From Pseudomonadota bacterium (lineage in GTDB: Bacteria > Pseudomonadota > Gammaproteobacteria > Steroidobacterales > Steroidobacteraceae), in NCBI GenBank assembly GCA_023433465.1, contig JAEZCR010000056.1, positions 1 to 13,368 of the forward strand: a stretch of 13,368 bases of DNA. Direction: 5' to 3'. A program made the translations under genes and the position numbers. Shown here in pieces: positions 1 through 5,831 of this stretch. The stretch's first letter is position 1. Each line of letters begins with the position of its first letter. The notes under the pieces were generated by a model. The model did no database searches, was not told the DNA's origin, and was given only the letters and a program-made list of their open reading frames with translations.

Positions 1-357
1 GTGCGGACCGCCCGCGAGCGCACCGGCTCCAGCGACCGCCTGCTCGTGCCGCACGGGGAATCCCTGCGGCTCATCGACGCGGCGACCATCCACTGGCTCG
101 AGGCCGACGACAACTACGTGCACGTGCACACGCCTGGCGGCCGGTTCATGCTCCGGCGCACGCTTTCCGACCTGCTCACGCAGCTCGGCGAGCAACGCTT
201 CGCGCGCATCCACAAGTCGGCCGCGATCAACCTGGCGCAGATCGACCGGCTCGTGCCGCTGTTCAAGGGAGACCACGAAGTGCGGCTGCGCGATGGAACC
301 GTGCTCAGGCTCAGCCGCCGGTTCAAGGACGACCTGTTCGCCCGCCTGCCCCGCTGA
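1..357 (+). CDS. LytTR-domain DNA-binding response regulator, C-terminal part (5' partial)
   Basis: The frame is open from the first base and ends at TGA 355-357. The GTG at position 1 need not be the true start, and the gene very probably begins outside the window. The visible 118 residues are one LytTR DNA-binding domain. It contains a strand with WLEADDNYV, a helix with LRRTLSDL, the strongly conserved FARIHKSAAINL segment and a closing DGTVLRLSRRFKDDL segment. LytTR proteins bind direct repeats in promoters, usually as the output domain of a two-component response regulator. A receiver domain (or membrane segments) would lie upstream and cannot be seen. The acyltransferase gene 97 bp downstream on the same strand could be co-transcribed or be its target; that is inference. 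Confidence 0.9.
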   Translation: MRTARERTGSSDRLLVPHGESLRLIDAATIHWLEADDNYVHVHTPGGRFMLRRTLSDLLTQLGEQRFARIHKSAAINLAQIDRLVPLFKGDHEVRLRDGTVLRLSRRFKDDLFARLPR

Positions 358-441
358 ATCCCCGCGCGCCCCCCGCCCCGTCCCGCTTGCCACATTGTCG
401 TCGCGGACATCGCGCGGCCCCACCACGCTTCCCGCGTACAA

Positions 442-449
442 AGGGAGAG
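442..449 (+). promoter_or_regulatory. Ribosome binding site of the acyltransferase-3 gene
   Basis: An AGGGAGAG purine run ends 5 nt before ATG 455. It selects this ATG rather than upstream in-frame codons, which would give a charged, low-complexity N-terminus overlapping the LytTR gene. I see no convincing promoter in the 97-bp gap. Confidence 0.75.
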
Positions 450-454
450 CGTCC

Positions 455-1621
455 ATGAATCCTGACACGAGCGCATCGGCGAACCGCTACGACTTCCTCG
501 ACTGGCTGCGCGTGCTCGCGATATTCCTGCTGCTGTTCTTTCACACCGGCATGCTGTTCGTGGGCTGGGGCTGGCACATCACCAATGCCGAAACGATCCC
601 CGCCCTCGTGTGGCCCATGGACATCGCGCACCGGCTGCGCATGCCCCTGCTGTTCGTGATCGCCGGCGCAGGCATGTGGTACGCGCTGCAGCGCCGCAGC
701 ATCGGCGCCTTCACCCGTGAACGCACGCTGCGGCTGCTCGTGCCGGTCGTCGCCGGAATGTTCCTGATCGTGCCGCCGCAGGTCTTCGTGGAACGCATCG
801 CGCAAGGCGAATGGCACGGCGGTTACCTGCAGTTCATGACGGACCGTGTCCTGCAGTTCGAGCCCTATCCCGCCGGCAACTTCAGCTGGCACCACCTGTG
901 GTTCATCGTCTATCTGTTCGTGTACGTGCTGCTGTTGCTCCCGCTGATGGCCTGGTGGCGGCGCGCGCGTCCCGTGATCCGTCCCGCCGCATGGTTGTTC
1001 GCGCTCGGACTGCCGCTCGGCATCAACGAGGCGCTGCTCAAGCCGCACTTCCCCGAGACCCACAATCTCACGAGCGACTGGTACATCTTCATCCACTATC
1101 TACTGCTGACGGGCTACGGATTCGTGCTGGCCAGCATGCCGGGCGTGTGGGACTGGCTCGCGGCGAAGCGGCACTGGGCGCTGGGGATCGGGGTGGGCGT
1201 GCTCACCGCACTCCTCACGATGTTCGCCACCGGCATCGTCGACCACGACACCATCACGGATCACGTGCTCGCCAATGTCTTCACCTGGGCCTGCCTCATG
1301 GCGTTTCTCGGCTACGGCCGAAAGCACCTGAGCTTCAGCAATCCGCTGCTGCGCTGGGCGCGCGATGCGAGTTACCCGGTGTACATCCTTCACCAGACGG
1401 TGATCATCGCGATCGCGTACTTCGTGATCCAGTGGACCTGGAGTCCCGGGGCGAAATACTGGCTGGTGCTGGTGACCACGCTGCTCGCGTGCGTGGTGAT
1501 TTACGAGGTGATTCGCCGCGTCGCGCCGCTGCGCTTCCTGTTCGGCATGAAGCCGGCGCGCGATCCCGCGCGGTCCGGGACTCTCAGTTCCCCGGCGAAG
1601 ACGAGTAGAGGGGTTTCTTGA
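455..1621 (+). CDS. Acyltransferase 3 family integral membrane protein
   Basis: The product is 388 residues and mostly hydrophobic, with about ten predicted membrane segments. The N-terminus reads RYDFLDWLRVLAIF and then LLFFHTGM, giving the conserved histidine (about residue 30) in the first membrane segment. It is followed by a cytoplasmic basic stretch (RERTLRLLVPVV) and, near the C-terminus, the PVYILHQTVIIAI segment. All are typical of the acyltransferase 3 / OpgC / OafA superfamily, which transfers acyl groups to polysaccharides, glycans or other envelope molecules across the inner membrane. The acceptor cannot be read from sequence. ATG 455 is chosen because it has a good ribosome binding site and starts just before the first membrane helix. 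The gene follows a LytTR regulator and overlaps the convergent lpxL-like gene by 38 bp (1584-1621), so the two mRNAs would be complementary at their 3' ends. Confidence 0.88.
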   Translation: MNPDTSASANRYDFLDWLRVLAIFLLLFFHTGMLFVGWGWHITNAETIPALVWPMDIAHRLRMPLLFVIAGAGMWYALQRRSIGAFTRERTLRLLVPVVAGMFLIVPPQVFVERIAQGEWHGGYLQFMTDRVLQFEPYPAGNFSWHHLWFIVYLFVYVLLLLPLMAWWRRARPVIRPAAWLFALGLPLGINEALLKPHFPETHNLTSDWYIFIHYLLLTGYGFVLASMPGVWDWLAAKRHWALGIGVGVLTALLTMFATGIVDHDTITDHVLANVFTWACLMAFLGYGRKHLSFSNPLLRWARDASYPVYILHQTVIIAIAYFVIQWTWSPGAKYWLVLVTTLLACVVIYEVIRRVAPLRFLFGMKPARDPARSGTLSSPAKTSRGVS

Positions 1622-2531
1622 GTTTCCAGCGTTTGTGCGACCAGGGCCAGTCGGCGGGCGCTTCGTGGATCTGGGCTTCGACCATGCGCGCGTAGCGGGC
1701 CGTGAATTCGCCCGCGGGCAGCTGCTCGCCCGCCGCCGCGAGCGGCGCGAATTCGACCTCGTAGCGCCCGCGCGCGACGCGCCGCAGTTTCACGAACAGC
1801 GCCGGGTACCGCGCGGTGCGCGCGATTTCCTCTGGGCCCAGGAAAAACGCCGTATCGCGATTGAGGAACCTGAGCCACTGCTTGCGCTCGCTCGTGACCG
1901 GCTCCTGGTCCGCCAGCATCGCGATCACGCGCGGCTCGCCGCGCTTCTTGATGATGTCGCCTAACAACTCTGGCGCCGGGATCAGACGCGCGCCGAATCG
2001 GCTGCGCAGCGCGAGCATCTCGCGTTCGGCCCAACTGTCGACCAGCGGTTTGTACGCGGCGTCGACCGGCATTCCGAGCTTGGAGAGGCTGAGCAGCAAC
2101 CACTCCCAGTTGCACTGATGCCCGGCGCACAACAGGACGGGTTTGCCCTTGGCGACCTCCTCGCGGACGAGCTCCGGATTCCGCAGCCGCACACGATGCT
2201 CGAGCTCCGCCGACGTGAGCCGCGGCGAGTGGATGATTTCGACCAGCATGTCGGCGAAGCCGCGGTAGTAGTCGCGGATCACGAGCTCCCGCGTGGCGTC
2301 ATCCCATTCGGGAAACGCCTTCGTGAGATTGGCGACGACGACGTGGCGGCGATACGGAAAGACCTTCCAGGCGCACCAGGCCATCAGTCGCGCGATCGGA
2401 TACCAGAGCGCGAGCGGGATCCGGGACAATGCGCGGATCCACAATGAAGATTTCGCGGGCGAAGCGGCTTCGGGAATGGCGAGCGGCGCGCCGCTGACTG
2501 GATTCGGAGATTTCGGCACGCTCTGGTTCAC
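1584..2531 (-). CDS. LpxL/HtrB-like lysophospholipid (lipid A late) acyltransferase
   Basis: This 315-residue protein resembles the lipid A lauroyl/myristoyl acyltransferases, which add secondary acyl chains to lipid A at the inner face of the cytoplasmic membrane. An N-terminal hydrophobic stretch (about residues 38-55, IPLALWYPIARLMAWCAW) is followed by VFPYRRHVVVANL, typical of the family. The catalytic HX4E motif is at H138-E143 (HQCNWE), and LADQEP lies further on, before the FFLGPEEIARTA region. Length fits the usual 290-320. The GTG start at 2531 has no clear Shine-Dalgarno sequence and lies only 19 bp after the terminator of the upstream tRNA gene. A start at the in-frame TTG near residue 30 is possible and would keep the conserved region. 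It could instead acylate ornithine lipid or another lyso-lipid, since no lipid A genes are adjacent. Its 3' end overlaps the acyltransferase-3 gene. Confidence 0.87.
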   Translation of the reverse strand: MNQSVPKSPNPVSGAPLAIPEAASPAKSSLWIRALSRIPLALWYPIARLMAWCAWKVFPYRRHVVVANLTKAFPEWDDATRELVIRDYYRGFADMLVEIIHSPRLTSAELEHRVRLRNPELVREEVAKGKPVLLCAGHQCNWEWLLLSLSKLGMPVDAAYKPLVDSWAEREMLALRSRFGARLIPAPELLGDIIKKRGEPRVIAMLADQEPVTSERKQWLRFLNRDTAFFLGPEEIARTARYPALFVKLRRVARGRYEVEFAPLAAAGEQLPAGEFTARYARMVEAQIHEAPADWPWSHKRWKLKKPLYSSSPGN

Positions 2532-2550
2532 GGCGCGGCATGTTACGTCG

Positions 2551-2581
2551 AAAAAAGAAAGGCCGTCATCGAGACGGCCTT
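2551..2581 (-). terminator. Intrinsic terminator of the tRNA-Thr gene
   Basis: On the minus strand a perfect 9-bp stem, AAGGCCGTC / GACGGCCTT, closes a 5-nt loop (TCGAT) and runs straight into a T-rich tract (TTTCTTTTTT). It begins 8 bp after the encoded CCA of the tRNA, so it fits a rho-independent terminator of that transcript. The plus-strand reading has the A-rich side downstream and would not terminate. Confidence 0.9.
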
Positions 2582-2589
2582 GCCTGTGA

Positions 2590-2665
2590 TGGTGCCCCCA
2601 GTCTGATTCGAACAGACGACCCCATCATTACGAATGATGTGCTCTACCAGCTGAGCTATAGGGGC
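2590..2665 (-). tRNA. tRNA-Thr (anticodon CGT)
   Basis: A complete 76-nt cloverleaf can be folded by eye. The acceptor stem is GCCCCTA with TGGGGGC (one G-U pair), the D stem is GCTC/GAGC, and the anticodon stem is CATCA/TGATG around the loop TTCGTAA. The T stem is GTCTG/CAGAC around TTCGAAT, and CCA is encoded. The anticodon CGT occupies 2630-2632 and reads the threonine codon ACG, a frequent codon in a high-GC genome. A -10 box sits just upstream and a strong hairpin terminator just downstream, so the gene looks like a single-tRNA transcription unit. Confidence 0.97.
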
Positions 2666-2684
2666 GAATCCTCAGAGGGCGCGC

Positions 2685-2714
2685 ATTCTAATGGCGTGAG
2701 GTGAGCGATGGAAG
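2685..2714 (-). promoter_or_regulatory. Probable sigma-70 promoter of tRNA-Thr
   Basis: On the minus strand TAGAAT (2690-2685) matches the -10 consensus at five of six positions. It is followed by a GC-rich discriminator (GCGCGCCC), as is usual for stringently controlled stable-RNA promoters. Transcription would start about 13 nt before the tRNA 5' end. The -35 is weak: CTTCCA at 18-bp spacing is the best I see. Confidence 0.55.
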
Positions 2715-2779
2715 CGCCAGTGTCCTCGCGACAGGAGCAAGGGGAGCCCTGAATCCTTTATTTCGTCGCCTCGCGCGGT

Positions 2780-3214
2780 TCAGGCCGCGTTTTTGCGACG
2801 GAGTTTGATGACGAGCTCGATGCCGTCGACCTGCATGCCGGGCGGTGGCTCGGGCAGGCGATGGAATTCGACGTCGCGCAGCGAGACATCCATCAGCGCG
2901 CCGGTATCGAGGTCGTGGAAGTGGTAGTGCGAATCGGTGTTCGAATCGAACCAGCAGCGGTCACTGCCGACCGAGAGCTGGCGGATGAGACCCGAGGCCG
3001 CGAACAGATTGAGCGTGTTGTACACCGTCGCCTTCGAGACACGCAGGCCCTGGCCACGGAGGCCAGCGAGCACTTGCTCGGCGGAGAGGTGTTGCGGACG
3101 ACCCAGCAGGAGCGCCGCGATCCGCAGGCGCTGGGCGGTAGGTCTTACGCCATGCCCCAGTAGCCGCTGGGTCAGAGCCTCGTGGGATACGGGTTCGGTG
3201 TCCAGGTGCGACAT
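2780..3214 (-). CDS. Fur-family transcriptional regulator lacking the CXXC zinc motif
   Basis: The product is 144 residues, a normal length for Fur/PerR/Zur/Irr proteins. The winged-helix part covers about residues 11-85, with GVRPTAQRLRIAALL and the recognition helix VSKATVYNTLNLFAASGLI. The dimerisation part contains SHYHFHDLDTGALMDV (95-110). Aligned by eye with E. coli Fur, site-2-type ligands are kept (H42, H96, H98, D109), but Asp101 and Thr104 replace both cysteines of the structural zinc CXXC. This resembles Irr-like or other CXXC-less members, so the signal could be iron, manganese, heme or peroxide status. The target is unknown. ATG 3214 is chosen because the protein then begins like other family members; longer readings run into the divergent pilin gene. 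There is no Shine-Dalgarno sequence, and the -10 box ends 8 bp before the ATG, pointing to a leaderless message. Confidence 0.9.
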   Translation of the reverse strand: MSHLDTEPVSHEALTQRLLGHGVRPTAQRLRIAALLLGRPQHLSAEQVLAGLRGQGLRVSKATVYNTLNLFAASGLIRQLSVGSDRCWFDSNTDSHYHFHDLDTGALMDVSLRDVEFHRLPEPPPGMQVDGIELVIKLRRKNAA

Positions 3215-3222
3215 GCCGCGGG

Positions 3223-3253
3223 AGTATACGCCCGGACTCCCGTCGACTGGCAA
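3223..3253 (-). promoter_or_regulatory. Probable promoter of the Fur-family gene, leaderless transcript
   Basis: On the minus strand TATACT (3228-3223) matches -10 at five of six positions, with TTGCCA (3253-3248) as -35 and a rather long 19-bp spacer. Only 8 bp separate the -10 from ATG 3214, so the start site would be at or within 1-2 nt of the start codon. This fits the absence of a ribosome binding site. Confidence 0.55.
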
Positions 3254-3299
3254 ATGGCCTCGAAGCCGCCATTTTTGCGGCTCGGCGGCGGACGGCCGC

Positions 3300-3307
3300 G
3301 GAGGGAG
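3300..3307 (+). promoter_or_regulatory. Ribosome binding site of the fimT/gspH-like gene
   Basis: GGAGGGAG lies 9 nt before ATG 3317. Another ATG at 3309 is in a different frame. I see no clear plus-strand promoter for the pilin operon in the 102-bp divergent gap with the Fur-family gene. Confidence 0.75.
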
Positions 3308-3316
3308 CATGAGCCC

Positions 3317-3811
3317 ATGACCCGCCCCGCCGGATTCACACTCACCGAATTGCTCTTCGCCATGGCGGTCCTGGCCGTGGTCGCCGGCATGTGCGTCCCG
3401 TCGATCGAAGGCACGCTGCGCCGGGGCGCCGTGCGCGCCGCTTCGCTGGAAATCGCGGGGGCGCTGGCGCAGGCCCGCGCCGCATCGATCACGGGCAATC
3501 GGCGCGGGACCTTCTGCCTGGCCGGAGCCAGTGGCGCATGCCTCGAGGCCCCTGCGGCCGCCGCCGGCTGGCAGGTGCGCGTCGACGACGCCGGCGGGCC
3601 ACGCGTGGTCGCGCGGGGAACTCTGCCGCGCGGCGTGCTGCTGGTGAGCAATCGCGCCAGCGTGCATTTCTGGCCGGCGGCGTCCGCGGGATCCACGACC
3701 ACGCTAACTATCTGCGATGGAGCCGGGCGCGCGCCGGGGCGCCAGCGCGTGGTGAGCCAGACGGGGCGCGTACGTTCGCACTCCGCACCCGCACCGGCGG
3801 GTTGCCCATGA
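3317..3811 (+). CDS. fimT: Type IV minor pilin, FimT/FimU (GspH) family
   Basis: The 164-residue protein has a short leader ending in glycine (MTRPAG), then FTLTELLFAMAVLAVVAGM. This is a type III signal (class IV prepilin) with cleavage after Gly6 by prepilin peptidase PilD and the conserved Glu at mature position 5. The following helix (RRGAVRAASLEIAGALAQARAASI) and the region about residues 45-155 fit the GspH/FimT domain, including the usual helix preceding TGNRRGTFCL. Such proteins are initiating minor pilins that prime pilus assembly in the inner membrane. It is the first gene of the minor-pilin operon; its stop overlaps the pilV start (ATGA, 3808-3811). Whether it corresponds to FimT or FimU cannot be decided, since only one copy is present. 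Confidence 0.88.
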   Translation: MTRPAGFTLTELLFAMAVLAVVAGMCVPSIEGTLRRGAVRAASLEIAGALAQARAASITGNRRGTFCLAGASGACLEAPAAAAGWQVRVDDAGGPRVVARGTLPRGVLLVSNRASVHFWPAASAGSTTTLTICDGAGRAPGRQRVVSQTGRVRSHSAPAPAGCP

Positions 3812-4242
3812 GCGCGCCCCGGCGGGCTGTCCCGGCCAGGCCGGCATCCGCGGCCGGCTTCACGCTCGTCGAAGCCCTGATCGCGATGTTCGTGCTCGCG
3901 ATCGGACTGCTCGGCTGCGCGTCGCTGCTCGCGTGGAGCCTGTTCGAAAGCGGCGCGGCGCTGCGGCGCGAGCAGGCGCTGGTGGTCGCGAGCGACCTCG
4001 CGGAACGGGTGCGCGCGAACGGTGGCGTTCCGGATGCCGCGGAGCTCGCCGACTGGCGGACGCAGATCGGCACTTACGCTCGCATGCTCGTGGCGCTGGA
4101 AACGTCGTTCGCGGTCGAGCCGCCGGCAAGCCCCGCGGACCTTGAACGCATCGACATCGCGTTGCGATGGCGCGAGCCCCGCGCCGCCGGCGGCAGCGCT
4201 TCGCTCGTGATGCGCATTCACCGACGGCCGCGGATCGATTGA
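3808..4242 (+). CDS. pilV: Type IV pilus minor pilin / modification protein PilV
   Basis: The 144-residue protein starts with a 17-residue leader ending in glycine. It continues FTLVEALIAMFVLAIGLLG, the characteristic PilV N-terminus (a prepilin with Glu5 and a GLLG helix end). The next segment (SLFESGAALRREQALVVASDLAERVRANG, shown here in part) matches the PilV pattern of AxxLAxxxxERxRAN. It ends with a short beta region containing IALRWREP. PilV is a minor pilin that helps start pilus assembly together with PilW, PilX and FimU. The ATG overlaps the preceding stop by 4 bp, indicating translational coupling. The in-frame open stretch upstream is only a shadow of fimT. Confidence 0.88.
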   Translation: MSAPRRAVPARPASAAGFTLVEALIAMFVLAIGLLGCASLLAWSLFESGAALRREQALVVASDLAERVRANGGVPDAAELADWRTQIGTYARMLVALETSFAVEPPASPADLERIDIALRWREPRAAGGSASLVMRIHRRPRID

Positions 4243-4248
4243 CCACTC

Positions 4249-5271
4249 ATGCGCCGCGCGAAGAACAGTGGATGGTCCCTGCTCGAGCTCATGATCGGGC
4301 TCGCGATCGCGAGTATCGTGCTCACCGGCGCGATCTCGCTGTTCGTCCACAGCCGCGATCTGCTCGAAGCGAACGAAAGCGTGGCGCGGTTGCAGGACCA
4401 GGCCCGGCACGCGCTCTCGGTCATCGTGCGGGACATCGAGCTCGCCGGGTCGTACGGCTTCGGACTCGAGCCTCGAACGCTTCGCGTCGTGCGTGGCGGC
4501 GACCCGTCGCTCGCGATCGCGTCAGGCGAGGAACTGCGTCAGGGCGCGCCGCCCGTGCCGTTGCCGGAGTCGATTCACGACTGCGGCGAGAATTTCGCGG
4601 TCGATCTTTCACGTCGCGTCGAAGGCACCAACAATCGCTTCGCTGCGGGAGTCGGCGCTTCGCGCTGTACGCCCTCGGCTTCGGCGGGCGGCGCCGTGAT
4701 CGGCGCCGACAGTCTCACCGTGCGTCACGCGACCGGAAGCGCCGCGCCGACGGCCGGCAGGCTGCAGCTCTTTTCGAACCGCTTCGCCACGCAGTCGGGG
4801 CAGGTGCTGTTCGCGGACGGCCGAGCACCGGGACCATCCTCCGTCGACCAGCGAACCTTCGACGTCGTCGTGCGGACTTACTACGTGGCGCGCAACTCGG
4901 TGGAACGCGCAGGGTGGCCGGCATTACGCGCGAGGACTTTGACGTCGATCGCGGGCGCACCGGGATTCCGCGACGAGGAGATACTCCCCGGAGTCGAGGA
5001 TCTGCAGGTGCAGTTCGGCATCGCGGAATCCGCGACCAGCGACACCGTGACGCGCTTCGTGGATCCGGAAGCGACCGAACTACTCGCGAGTCCGCCGCGT
5101 GCCGTGCGCGTCTGGATGCGTATCCGTGCGGAATCCACCGAGCGCGGCTTTCGCGAGGATCGCGCCTGGCGGTACGCGGATACCGAGTTCGCGACGACGT
5201 CGGACGATCGGGACATCCGGCGCGTGCTCGTGTCCCGGACCGTGAACCTGCCCACGGACGGTGGCCGATAG
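4249..5271 (+). CDS. pilW: Type IV pilus minor pilin PilW
   Basis: The 340-residue protein has the PilW size and layout. The leader MRRAKNSG is followed by WSLLELMIGLAIASIVLTGA, so cleavage would leave Trp, not the usual Phe, at mature position 1, with Glu5 kept. Next comes the family segment with ARLQDQARHALSVIVRDIELAGSYGF, then a long C-terminal domain with RTYYVARNSV and PGVEDLQVQFGIA, both typical of PilW. PilW forms part of the minor-pilin priming complex at the pilus tip. It starts 6 bp after the pilV stop without a strong ribosome binding site, and its TAG stop shares its last base with the GTG of pilX. Confidence 0.9.
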   Translation: MRRAKNSGWSLLELMIGLAIASIVLTGAISLFVHSRDLLEANESVARLQDQARHALSVIVRDIELAGSYGFGLEPRTLRVVRGGDPSLAIASGEELRQGAPPVPLPESIHDCGENFAVDLSRRVEGTNNRFAAGVGASRCTPSASAGGAVIGADSLTVRHATGSAAPTAGRLQLFSNRFATQSGQVLFADGRAPGPSSVDQRTFDVVVRTYYVARNSVERAGWPALRARTLTSIAGAPGFRDEEILPGVEDLQVQFGIAESATSDTVTRFVDPEATELLASPPRAVRVWMRIRAESTERGFREDRAWRYADTEFATTSDDRDIRRVLVSRTVNLPTDGGR

Positions 5272-5831
5272 TGCGCGCGCGCTCGCGCGGCGCCGCGCTC
5301 GTGATGAGCCTGTTGCTGCTGGCCCTGCTCACGATGTTCGCGCTCGCGGCGGCCAGCTCCGCGCGCATCGAACGCGCGCTGGCTTCGAACGAATTGTTTC
5401 GCGAGAATGCGGCGAACGCCGCGCGCGCCGGCATCGAGCTCGCGATGCTCGAGCTGCTGTCGACGGCGAGTCCGGACCTGGCTCCGTCGCTGCAACGGCG
5501 AGTGACGCTCGGCGAAGGCGCCGGGTTCGAGGTGCGCGTGCGTTTTGCCGGTTACGAAACAAACCTGCCGCAGGAGTCCGCCGTGTTGCTGGTCGGGGCA
5601 CATTTCGAGATCACGAGTTCCGGGCGCTCCGGACGCGGCGCGTTCGAGGCGTTGTCGAGTGGATTGATGATCGTCGTCCCGGCTCCCGCGGTTCTGGTCG
5701 AATCGCTCGCGGACACACCGGGACGCGGCGCGGCCGCGTGCGGAATCGTCGCGGGCAGCCGGTGTTTCCGGGCCGGAGATTCGCTCACCACGTTCCGCCT
5801 TCGCACGCCAGCCAGCGACGCGAGCTCATGA
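5271..5831 (+). CDS. pilX: Type IV pilus minor pilin PilX
   Basis: The 186-residue protein starts with GTG 5271, sharing one base with the pilW stop. The N-terminus MRARSRG then AALVMSLLLLALLTMFALAA is the PilX_N pattern: a prepilin-like signal with Ala at mature position 1 and no Glu5. A helix follows with ASNELFRENAANAARAGIE, equivalent to the family's conserved N-x-A/F-x-x-AxxGxE segment. The region FEITSSGRSGRGAFEALSSGLMIV corresponds to the normal C-terminal strand of PilX. About 45 further residues follow, with two cysteines (C157, C165). PilX completes the minor-pilin complex and usually precedes pilY1, which is missing here. The last 4 bp overlap the start of the pilE-like gene. Confidence 0.85.
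   Translation: MRARSRGAALVMSLLLLALLTMFALAAASSARIERALASNELFRENAANAARAGIELAMLELLSTASPDLAPSLQRRVTLGEGAGFEVRVRFAGYETNLPQESAVLLVGAHFEITSSGRSGRGAFEALSSGLMIVVPAPAVLVESLADTPGRGAAACGIVAGSRCFRAGDSLTTFRLRTPASDASS

Noticed and set aside
2590..2665. tRNA-Thr as an integration site for a mobile element
   Set aside because: No integrase, no repeated tRNA 3' end and no accessory genes are visible; the flanking genes look like ordinary chromosomal genes.
3225..3230. GTATAC/TATACG as a plus-strand -10 for the pilin operon
   Set aside because: There is no fitting -35 upstream, and the same bases serve the minus-strand Fur-family promoter much better.
3215..3667. An N-terminal extension of the Fur-family gene
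   Set aside because: It would run over the promoter and into the fimT-like gene, and Fur proteins normally start about where ATG 3214 places it.
3172..4410. A long minus-strand open frame opposite the pilin genes
   Set aside because: Composition is low-complexity and arginine/proline rich, and it lies antisense to clear prepilins and across the Fur-family gene. It is a shadow of GC-rich coding sequence.
4167..5270. A long open frame running through pilV and pilW ahead of pilX
   Set aside because: It is out of frame with both pilin genes, has arginine-rich composition typical of GC-rich shadow frames, and only the part from 5271 looks like a protein family (PilX).
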